NCBI GenBank assembly: GCA_021811745.1
Contig: JAJZNH010000650.1
Location: forward strand, 1 to 5,052
Direction of reading: 5' to 3'
Length of the DNA: 5,052 bases
Source: Acidobacteriota bacterium
Lineage (GTDB): Bacteria; Acidobacteriota; Terriglobia; Terriglobales; Acidobacteriaceae
Numbering within the stretch: position 1 is the stretch's first letter; each line of letters begins with the position of its first letter. Shown here in pieces: positions 1 through 5,052 of this stretch. A model generated the notes under the pieces. The model did no database searches. It was not told the DNA's origin and was given only the letters and a program-made list of their open reading frames with translations. A program made the translations under genes and the position numbers.

Positions 1-2
1 GC

Positions 3-680
3 CTGGTGATGGGCGGCTCCATCGGCGGTATGCAGGCGGTGGAGTGGACCATCCAGTTTCCCGAGCGCGTGGAACGCGCCCTGGTCATCGGCGTTTCGCC
101 GTTGGGGGCCATGGGGCTGGCATTGAATCACCTGCAGCGCCAGGCCATCCAGCACGATCCGGAGTGGATGGGCGGCCGCTACCTGCCGCAGAAGCCGCCG
201 CGGCGCGGGCTTTCGCTGGCCCGCCAGATTGCCATGATCAGCTACAAATCGGCGCCGCTGTTCGATGAGCGCTACGGCCGCAATCCCGACCGCAGCGGCG
301 AGAATCCATGGGCGGCTTCGGGGCAGGGAAGCGGCCTGATCGGCGGGCGCTTCGATATCGCGGGGTATCTGGATGCGCAGGGCGGGCGCTTCATCGATCG
401 GTTCGATGCCAATTCGTATCTGGCCATCCTGCGCACCATGGACACGTGGGACCCGGCGCGGGGATACGGCTCGGCCGCCGAGGCTTTCGCCCGGATTCGA
501 GCACGGCTGATTTTCATCGGTATCAGCACCGATTGGCTGTTTCCCGCCGAGGATGTGCGCCGCTTTGCCGAGGCGATCCGCGCCGCCGGCGCCGAGGCCG
601 AGTATCGCCATATGATTAGCGCCCATGGGCACGACGCCTTCCTCGCCGAACAGGCGGAGCTGGTTCGGCTTTTGCAATAG
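3..680 (+). CDS. metX: Homoserine O-acetyltransferase (MetX), C-terminal part, 5'-truncated by the window edge
   Basis: MetX-family alpha/beta-hydrolase enzymes transfer an acetyl group from acetyl-CoA to the hydroxyl of L-homoserine in the cytoplasm, the first committed step of methionine synthesis. The fragment opens with the nucleophile elbow GGSIGGMQ. Counting from the GTG at 6, the catalytic serine is residue 5, the aspartate is D176 (in STDWLFP) and the histidine is H209 (in GHDAFL). The spacing of 171 and 33 residues is close to that recalled for characterised MetX (about 161 and 33). The reading frame is open to the left edge, and the GTG and ATG codons at 6 and 9 lie inside the conserved elbow, so neither is the true start; roughly 140 N-terminal residues are missing. 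Some family members use succinyl-CoA or serine, and this fragment cannot settle substrate. It ends at TAG 678-680. No strong terminator follows, and the next gene has its own promoter. Confidence 0.9.
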   Translation: MVMGGSIGGMQAVEWTIQFPERVERALVIGVSPLGAMGLALNHLQRQAIQHDPEWMGGRYLPQKPPRRGLSLARQIAMISYKSAPLFDERYGRNPDRSGENPWAASGQGSGLIGGRFDIAGYLDAQGGRFIDRFDANSYLAILRTMDTWDPARGYGSAAEAFARIRARLIFIGISTDWLFPAEDVRRFAEAIRAAGAEAEYRHMISAHGHDAFLAEQAELVRLLQ

Positions 681-704
681 ACACCCTGGAGTTCCGGCGC
701 AAGT

Positions 705-724
705 CGCTCGCTCTTTGAGCAGCG
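705..724 (+). other. Possible hairpin downstream of metX
   Basis: CGCT(C)GCTC and GAGCAGCG can pair as an 8-bp stem with one bulged C and a TTT loop, 25 bp after the metX stop. There is no T-tract after it, so it is not a classical intrinsic terminator. It could stabilise the 3' end of the metX mRNA or be chance pairing in GC-rich DNA. Confidence 0.25.
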
Positions 725-778
725 GCGGAGGGGGCGCGGCGGTTCTCCAACGGAAATCGCGCCTGGTTGCATTGTTGC

Positions 779-807
779 TTGTCAGTGTGCGGTGGGATTT
801 CTATAAT
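779..807 (+). promoter_or_regulatory. Near-consensus sigma70 promoter for the TPR-like gene
   Basis: TTGTCA at 779-784 matches 5 of 6 bases of the -35 consensus. A 17-bp spacer follows, then a perfect TATAAT at 802-807. Transcription should start near 813-815, which leaves a leader of about 134 nt before the ATG at 948. A weaker pair (TTGCCG 881-886, 18 bp, TATCAT 905-910) lies further downstream and could be a secondary start. It is the only strong promoter match I see in the window, which suggests steady, fairly high expression of the secreted protein that follows. Confidence 0.75.
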
Positions 808-936
808 CCATTCAATGCCCCAATGGAGGCCGTGGTATCGTATATCCGTTGTTTCCGCACTTCCCTGCCCCTCGGATCGGTTGCCGGTGTGGTCAGGCAG
901 TGAGTATCATAGAACCTCCAAAGTTCGGCAATTCCC

Positions 937-941
937 AGGAG
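937..941 (+). promoter_or_regulatory. Shine-Dalgarno site AGGAG that sets the start of the TPR-like gene
   Basis: AGGAG ends 6 nt before the ATG at 948, which is good spacing. It decides between this ATG and the upstream in-frame TTG at 849, which lacks a comparable site. Residues after the ATG also form a normal signal peptide, whereas the longer form would bury it. Confidence 0.85.
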
Positions 942-947
942 TACAGA

Positions 948-2561
948 ATGAAGAAGTTAGTCCTTGCATCTGCGATGGCTTTGGCGAGCGTTGCCCTTGT
1001 TGCCTCGCCCGCGCTGCGAGCCCAGGCAAGCAATTCGGACCAGATCACCATCTCGAATCCGGCCGAGTTCAACGCGTACCAGAACGCGATCACCCAGACG
1101 GAACCGGCTGCCAAAGCCTCGGCTATGGAGAACTTTCTTACCCAGTATCCCCAGAGCGTGGTGAAGAAAGCGGTCCTCGATCAGCTGATCGACACGTATC
1201 AGCAGATGAACCAGCCCGATAAGACCCTGAGCGCGGCCAGCCGTCTTCTGCAGCTTGACCCGGATAATATGAAGGCCATCTTCATCTCGGTCTATTTGAA
1301 GAAGAGCGAGTGCCAGCAGAATATCGATCCGTCCTCGGGCGACAGCAAGGACCCGCAGACCTGCGACGACGCGGCGGCACTCGCCCAGAAGGGTTTGGGC
1401 ATGGCCAAGCCGGCTGGCGTCGCCGACGCCGACTGGAAGAAGATCACCGATGCGTCGTATCCGCTGTTTCACTCGACCATTGCGCTGGACGATGCCATTG
1501 CCAAGAAGGACTACGCGGACGCCATCAAGCAGTACACCACCGAGCTGATGCTCTACCCCGCCAACCAGACCACGAGCGGCCAGGGATTGGTGGATACGCT
1601 GAATCTGGCCGAAGCCTACGCCAAGCCGGGCCCCGCCCGCGACGAGGTGAAGGCGGTTTGGTTCTATGCCCGCGCCTGGAACTTCGCCCCGCCGGCCTAC
1701 AAGTCGCAGATCGAGCCCAAACTCGATTACTGGTACAAGCGCTACCACGGCACTATCGATACGCCGCAGCAGATCGAGCAGCAGATCGACGCGATCAAGG
1801 CACAGGCCCAGTCCACGCTCTTTCCGCCTGCGAACTTCAGCATCGCGCCTGCTCCCACGCCTGAGGAACTGGCGCATCACGCGCTCACCGGCGGCGATCC
1901 CACCAAGCTGAACCTCGAGGACAAGGAGTACATCCTGGCCAACGGGAATCAGCAGGATGCGCAGCAGTTGTGGAGCCTGCTCCAGGGCCAGCTCACGCCG
2001 GTGCCGGGCAATGTGATCAGCGATCAGGCCAACGTGCTCAAGGTCTCCGTGACTACGCCCCGGTCGGTCAAGCCCAAGGACTACGTGGTCAAGCTCAACA
2101 CTCCCGCGACTTGCGATGCGGTTCCTGCTCCGCCCACTTCGCCGCTGCGCGTGAAAGAAGCGCAGGATTACCTGCAGGCGAACGGCGCCAGCGCCGACGT
2201 GAGCGCGATCGAGGATCTCGACCACGCCCGCCGGATCGAGATCGTGCCCGCCGTCTCCGCCATCAACATCGCCGTGACCCAGGACGCAAAGGACGCCCAG
2301 TCCGCCGACTTCAACGTCAATCTCAAGGAGCCTCTGTCCTGCAAGGACGCTCCGGCCAAGGGCTTCGAGATGAAGCTCCAGCCCGACGAGGAATTGGACG
2401 GCACCTACGACACCTACACCAAGGTGCCTGCGGCCAACAACATGCCTGCCAAGGCCCAGATCGTGCTCAAGGACGGCTTTGTGCAGATGGCGCACAAGAA
2501 GGCGGCTCCGGTTCATCGCGCGCCTGCCGGGCGGACGGTGCACCACCGCAGCGGCGAATAA
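948..2561 (+). CDS. Secreted TPR-like repeat protein with beta-like C-terminal half, function unknown
   Basis: This 537-residue protein starts with a signal peptide: KK at residues 2-3, a hydrophobic stretch to about residue 21, and a likely cleavage after A27 in the AQA motif, so it should act in the periplasm or outside the cell. Residues 36-115 hold helix pairs typical of tetratricopeptide repeats, including AASRLLQLDPDN at 96-107. Further helical segments run to about 290, among them DYADAIKQYTTELMLYP (188-204) and VKAVWFYARAWNFAPP (234-249). From about 355 the chain becomes rich in alternating beta-like sequence. The tail (515-537) is rich in His, Lys and Arg. There are four cysteines (122, 139, 389, 465), and C122/C139 or C389/C465 could form disulfides. 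TPR domains usually hold protein complexes together, so a scaffolding role is plausible but inferred. A strong promoter lies upstream and two terminators downstream, so it is probably monocistronic. I do not recognise a named family for the C-terminal half. Confidence 0.85.
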   Translation: MKKLVLASAMALASVALVASPALRAQASNSDQITISNPAEFNAYQNAITQTEPAAKASAMENFLTQYPQSVVKKAVLDQLIDTYQQMNQPDKTLSAASRLLQLDPDNMKAIFISVYLKKSECQQNIDPSSGDSKDPQTCDDAAALAQKGLGMAKPAGVADADWKKITDASYPLFHSTIALDDAIAKKDYADAIKQYTTELMLYPANQTTSGQGLVDTLNLAEAYAKPGPARDEVKAVWFYARAWNFAPPAYKSQIEPKLDYWYKRYHGTIDTPQQIEQQIDAIKAQAQSTLFPPANFSIAPAPTPEELAHHALTGGDPTKLNLEDKEYILANGNQQDAQQLWSLLQGQLTPVPGNVISDQANVLKVSVTTPRSVKPKDYVVKLNTPATCDAVPAPPTSPLRVKEAQDYLQANGASADVSAIEDLDHARRIEIVPAVSAINIAVTQDAKDAQSADFNVNLKEPLSCKDAPAKGFEMKLQPDEELDGTYDTYTKVPAANNMPAKAQIVLKDGFVQMAHKKAAPVHRAPAGRTVHHRSGE

Positions 2562-2569
2562 CACAACCG

Positions 2570-2598
2570 GCGCCGGCCACACGGTTCCGGCGCTTTTT
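2570..2598 (+). terminator. Intrinsic terminator 1 after the TPR-like gene
   Basis: GCGCCGG (2570-2576) pairs with CCGGCGC (2587-2593) and is followed by TTTTT (2594-2598). The 10-nt loop can close further by CC/GG pairs at 2577-2578 and 2583-2584 with a TT bulge. It lies 8 nt after the stop codon, as expected for a rho-independent terminator. Confidence 0.8.
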
Positions 2599-2610
2599 CC
2601 TGGGAACGTC

Positions 2611-2640
2611 AAGGGCAGCCCGATGGGCTGCCCTTTCTTT
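2611..2640 (+). terminator. Intrinsic terminator 2, perfect 11-bp stem
   Basis: AAGGGCAGCCC (2611-2621) and GGGCTGCCCTT (2625-2635) form a perfect 11-bp stem with a GAT loop, then a T-rich run (TCTTT). It sits only 12 nt after the first terminator, so the two act as a back-up pair. The opposite strand has the same hairpin, with AA pairs at its base, but no plus-strand A-tract long enough to call it strongly bidirectional. Confidence 0.85.
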
Positions 2641-2678
2641 CTGGCGCTGGATTTTCTCCAAAGCTCTGCCCCACGCAG

Positions 2679-2687
2679 TGGTAATCT
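2679..2687 (+). promoter_or_regulatory. Possible extended -10 element for the 2696 gene
   Basis: TGGTAATCT at 2679-2687 resembles an extended -10 (TGn followed by TAATCT, 3 of 6 consensus matches). No convincing -35 is visible. A start about 7 nt downstream would fall at or next to the A of the ATG at 2696, giving a leaderless or nearly leaderless mRNA. This fits the lack of any Shine-Dalgarno site there. Confidence 0.35.
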
Positions 2688-2695
2688 AGCCTTGC

Positions 2696-3580
2696 ATGTC
2701 CCGTTTCCCCCTCTTTGTTGCCGTCGCCACCACCCTGTTTGCTTTGCCTGCCGGGGCCCAGAACAAGACGCGTGCCGTTCCTCCGCCGCAGCCCAACGTC
2801 TCGAACCCGCGGCACCAGGCTGGGACGGCCGCCATTGAGACTGGATCGCCCCTGGACGCTCTTCCGATTACCTTTCGGACGCCGGGACAGATGACGGAGC
2901 AGGATCGGAATCTGGAGGCGGATGCTGAATCCGCGATTGCCGAGCATGCCGGTTACGCCGGCCTCGAGTTCAACCAAGGCAATTGGCGCTACCGGCAGAT
3001 TGTTTGCCCGGCGTTTCCGAACCACCTGTTTCTGCGCTTTACGCGCAACCAGGGCGCGGGCGACGTGAGCGTCTTCTCCGCGTCCATTCCGCGCAATGGC
3101 AAGGGGCGGGTACGGATTATTCCCATCGAGCGCCGCAGTTACTCGTTGTTTTCGCCGGCCCCGGTGAACGCGCAAACCATCGCCGCCTTCAATCGCATCC
3201 GCTCCGAAGAGCATGCGGCGCCCCCGACCCCGTGGGCCGGCATCAGCGTGTGCTACGCCGCGCTGGCGGGCGCCAACCCGCAATTGGATGCGCGGGCTCA
3301 GCCTGGCCAGGACGACGAGCAGGACGGCTCTCCCGAGCTTTCGTGGATCCTTAGCCTGCCCGAAGACGGCGGCGCCGTCATGCGGCTCATCGACCTGGCC
3401 GCCAAGCCGCGCCCCACCGAGTGGACGCTGATCTTCGACCAAAAGGGAAAGCTGATCAAGTCGAGAGTGAAGGCGGCGGGCCTGTCCGTGCCCCGGAAGG
3501 TTCCGGCAGCGTCCACGATCCTTCCCGCCTCAGTGCCGAAATCCGGCGCCGAGGTGGACGCCGCTACTCCCCCAGCATGA
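2696..3580 (+). CDS. Secreted protein of unknown function
   Basis: I do not recognise the family of this 294-residue protein. It begins with a signal peptide: hydrophobic residues 5-19 and a likely cleavage after A21 in AGA-QN, so it is exported. A proline-rich, probably disordered linker covers about 22-60. The compact core runs from about 65 to 265. It has an aromatic NWRYRQIVCPAFPNHLFLRF block (97-116), several beta-like strands (123-155), a helix around 157-172, and a C-terminal WTLIFDQKGKLIKSRV strand-turn-strand (243-258). Two cysteines, C104 and C186, could form one disulfide. The tail (266-294) is again Pro/Ala-rich. No catalytic motif is evident. No Shine-Dalgarno site precedes the ATG at 2696, but the signal peptide begins directly at it, which supports this start. 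It is isolated from the gene before by two terminators and overlaps the convergent ymdB-like gene by 17 bp. Confidence 0.75.
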   Translation: MSRFPLFVAVATTLFALPAGAQNKTRAVPPPQPNVSNPRHQAGTAAIETGSPLDALPITFRTPGQMTEQDRNLEADAESAIAEHAGYAGLEFNQGNWRYRQIVCPAFPNHLFLRFTRNQGAGDVSVFSASIPRNGKGRVRIIPIERRSYSLFSPAPVNAQTIAAFNRIRSEEHAAPPTPWAGISVCYAALAGANPQLDARAQPGQDDEQDGSPELSWILSLPEDGGAVMRLIDLAAKPRPTEWTLIFDQKGKLIKSRVKAAGLSVPRKVPAASTILPASVPKSGAEVDAATPPA

Positions 3581-4361
3581 TGCGCTGAATGCGGCTGGCG
3601 CGCCCGGTTGCGGGATCGCACTCCACCAGCGCCGCGCACATCTTCGGATTCCCCTTGGCCGCTTCGAACTTCCCCGGCATCCCGGTCAGGAATTTGTTCA
3701 GCACCATCTCCTTCTCGACGCCGATGATGCTGTCGTAGGGGCCGCTCATGCCCACATCCGTCTGGAAGGCGGTGCCGCCCGGCAGGATGCGCTCGTCGGC
3801 CGTGGGGACGTGGGTGTGTGTGCCCAGCACCGCCGTCACGCGCCCGTCCAGAAACCAGCCCATCGCCACCTTCTCGCTGGTCGCCTCGGCGTGGAAGTCC
3901 ACCACGATGACCTTCGCCTTGATGCTGCTCAGCAGCGACTCGGCTGCCCGGAAGGGATCGTCGGTGGAGCCCATGAAAACGCGCCCCTGCAGGTTGACGA
4001 CCGCATAGGGCACGCCGCTTGCGGTGGCGCCTTCGTAGACGCCAAAGCCGGGCAGGCCGGGCGCGAAGTTTGCCGGGCGCAGCACTCGCCGGGGTCGCTC
4101 GTGGCTGTCGGGGCCCACGGATTTGAGGTAATCCATCAGCTCCTTTTTGTCCCAGACATGGTTGCCGGTGGTCTGCACGTCGGCGCCCCAGTCGAAGATC
4201 TCCTCGGCGATCTGCGGCGTGACGCCGAAGCCGCCGGCAGCGTTTTCGGAGTTGATGACGGTCAGCTCCACGTTGTGGGTGGCGCGCACGTGGTCCAGGT
4301 GCTCGCTCACGATGCGCCGCCCCGCACTGCCGAAGATGTCGCCGACGAAGAGGATGTTCAA
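3564..4361 (-). CDS. ymdB: YmdB-family metallophosphoesterase (cyclic nucleotide phosphodiesterase)
   Basis: YmdB enzymes are cytoplasmic, di-metal phosphodiesterases; the Bacillus subtilis protein hydrolyses 2',3'- and 3',5'-cyclic nucleotides and affects biofilm and motility decisions. This 265-residue protein has the family length and its metal-binding motifs in order: GDIFG with D8, NSEN with E39, GNHVWD with N67 and H68, DFHAE with H157, and GTHTHVPT with H182 and H184. The C-terminal TDVGMSGP block (201-208) is also typical. The start is TTG at 4361-4359; it gives MNILFVGD, the usual N-terminus, and no in-frame ATG lies between it and the upstream TAG inside the heptamer array. A weak GGAG (4376-4373) lies 11 nt before it. 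The heptamer array ends about 25 bp upstream, so any promoter is inside or beyond the element, and read-through from lysS is likely. Function in this organism is inferred from the family. Confidence 0.92.
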   Translation of the reverse strand: MNILFVGDIFGSAGRRIVSEHLDHVRATHNVELTVINSENAAGGFGVTPQIAEEIFDWGADVQTTGNHVWDKKELMDYLKSVGPDSHERPRRVLRPANFAPGLPGFGVYEGATASGVPYAVVNLQGRVFMGSTDDPFRAAESLLSSIKAKVIVVDFHAEATSEKVAMGWFLDGRVTAVLGTHTHVPTADERILPGGTAFQTDVGMSGPYDSIIGVEKEMVLNKFLTGMPGKFEAAKGNPKMCAALVECDPATGRASRIQRIMLGE

Positions 4362-4386
4362 GGTGCTCGATGCTCCGGTGGAAGAA

Positions 4387-4440
4387 TAGGGCTAGGGACT
4401 AGGGGCTAGGGACTAAGGACTAGGGACTAGGGACTAGGGA
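4387..4440 (+). repeat. Left heptamer array, seven CTAGGGA units
   Basis: Seven tandem 7-bp units fill 4392-4440, preceded by a partial unit (TAGGG, 4387-4391). Units 1, 3, 5, 6 and 7 are exact CTAGGGA. Unit 2 (4399-4405) reads CTAGGGG and unit 4 (4413-4419) reads CTAAGGA. The three exact units nearest the enclosed gene match the right array in inverted orientation. The array holds the last six codons and the stop of the four-helix-bundle gene. Confidence 0.95.
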
Positions 4441-4803
4441 CGGCCCCTTGGCCTGCAAAGACTTCATCATGGTGCGCAGCATTCGGCCCACTTCATTGCA
4501 GAGGCCCTCGGCAGAGCGCAAAAGCGGCTTTGATCCGAAACCCAAGGCGCTGGCAATTACAAGTTGAGTTTCGACTTCGGAAATGGAACCGCGTGCATGG
4601 CCAAGGAACTGCACATACTCTCCCTTGGTTGCGCGGCCATATCCTTCCGCAATGTTGCTGGCTAGCGATACCGCGGCTCTCCGAAGCTGATTTGTGAGAC
4701 CAAATCGCTCCGAATCCGGGAAACCTGCTGTTAGCTGGTAAATCGCCACTGTCAATTGAATCGCACGTTGCCAAACATCCAATTCTCGGAATGAAGCGCC
4801 CAT
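4420..4803 (-). CDS. Four-helix-bundle protein of the 23S rRNA intervening-sequence (S23/IVP) family
   Basis: The 127-residue protein shows the family signature throughout: FRELDVWQRAIQL (5-17), IYQLTAGFP (21-29), FGLTNQLRRAAVSLASNIAEG (34-54), YVQFLGHARGS (63-73) and EVETQLVIASALG (76-88). Relatives are encoded within intervening sequences of 23S rRNA genes in Leptospira and Coxiella, and the Avd accessory protein of diversity-generating retroelements has the same fold and binds nucleic acid. Here no rRNA, reverse transcriptase or template/variable repeat is present. About 14 Lys/Arg against 10 Asp/Glu give a basic protein, consistent with nucleic-acid binding. I chose ATG 4803-4801, which gives the usual short N-terminus; a TTG two codons upstream is nearer the AAAGGGG site and is possible. 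The last six residues (SLVPSP) and the stop are read from the left heptamer array, so the tail is not ancestral. It starts 22 nt after the lysS stop, suggesting co-transcription. Confidence 0.9.
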   Translation of the reverse strand: MGASFRELDVWQRAIQLTVAIYQLTAGFPDSERFGLTNQLRRAAVSLASNIAEGYGRATKGEYVQFLGHARGSISEVETQLVIASALGFGSKPLLRSAEGLCNEVGRMLRTMMKSLQAKGPSLVPSP

Positions 4804-4813
4804 TGCCAAGGAT

Positions 4814-4820
4814 CCCCTTT
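4814..4820 (-). promoter_or_regulatory. Likely ribosome binding site of the four-helix-bundle gene, beside the array
   Basis: On the minus strand AAAGGGG ends 10 nt before the ATG at 4803 and 4 nt before the TTG at 4809. It lies only 2 nt from the right heptamer array, so pairing of the two arrays in RNA would place this site at the base of the stem. Confidence 0.5.
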
Positions 4821-4822
4821 CG

Positions 4823-5052
<230 letters not shown>

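Noticed and set aside
881..910. Second promoter TTGCCG-18-TATCAT
   Set aside because: Weaker than the 779-807 promoter; kept only as a possible secondary start.
849..947. Upstream in-frame TTG start adding 33 residues to the TPR-like protein
   Set aside because: The ATG at 948 has AGGAG 6 nt upstream and begins directly with a signal peptide; the longer form would bury that peptide and has no ribosome site.
957..2612. 551-codon open frame antisense to the TPR-like gene
   Set aside because: Its sequence is Arg/Val/Gly/Leu-rich low-complexity typical of an antisense frame in GC-rich DNA, without family motifs, and the sense gene has a signal peptide, promoter and terminators.
2609..3442. 277-codon open frame antisense to the secreted-protein gene
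   Set aside because: Arg/Gly-rich shadow with no motif; it would start inside the sense gene and read through the terminator hairpin.
4493..4774. Second frame overlapping the four-helix-bundle gene
   Set aside because: The overlapping frame matches the S23 family along its entire length; this one shows no recognisable pattern.

Overview
The window looks like a GC-rich bacterial chromosome. Sampled 60-base lines of the lysS and ymdB regions are about 63-73% G+C. The mix of genes (MetX-type acyltransferase, secreted TPR-like protein, secreted protein of unknown function, YmdB phosphodiesterase, class II lysyl-tRNA synthetase, solitary four-helix-bundle protein) fits an Acidobacteriota-like genome. 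That placement is an inference from protein style, not from a marker gene.

Layout, left to right. (1) 3-680, plus strand: the 3' part of a homoserine O-acetyltransferase (metX) with all three catalytic residues visible. (2) 681-947: intergenic, with a near-consensus sigma70 promoter (TTGTCA, 17 bp, TATAAT) and a leader of about 134 nt. (3) 948-2561, plus: a 537-residue secreted protein with a helical, TPR-like N-terminal half and a beta-like C-terminal half. Two intrinsic terminators in tandem follow it. (4) 2696-3580, plus: a secreted protein of unknown function, perhaps made from a leaderless mRNA. (5) 3564-4361, minus: a YmdB-family metallophosphoesterase that overlaps gene 4 tail to tail by 17 bp. 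(6) 4387-4848: a compact element inserted between lysS and ymdB. (7) 4826-5052, minus: the C-terminal 74 codons of lysS, including class II motif 3.

The element in (6) is the most interesting part. Two arrays of the heptamer CTAGGGA, in opposite orientations, enclose one gene for a four-helix-bundle protein of the 23S rRNA intervening-sequence (S23/IVP) family. The innermost units form a 23-bp perfect inverted repeat (27 of 28 when extended). The arrays supply the last codons and stop codons of both lysS and the four-helix-bundle gene. Because CTAG is palindromic and 7 is not a multiple of 3, three units give a TAG stop in all six frames. The gene inside is about 54% G+C, well below its neighbours. 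The layout resembles the hairpin-bounded, S23-encoding intervening sequences of 23S rRNA, but here it sits within what looks like a lysS-to-ymdB transcription unit.

The three minus-strand genes (lysS, four-helix-bundle, ymdB) are co-oriented and closely spaced, so they are probably read from one upstream transcript. The plus-strand genes form separate units, at least the TPR-like gene having its own promoter and terminators.
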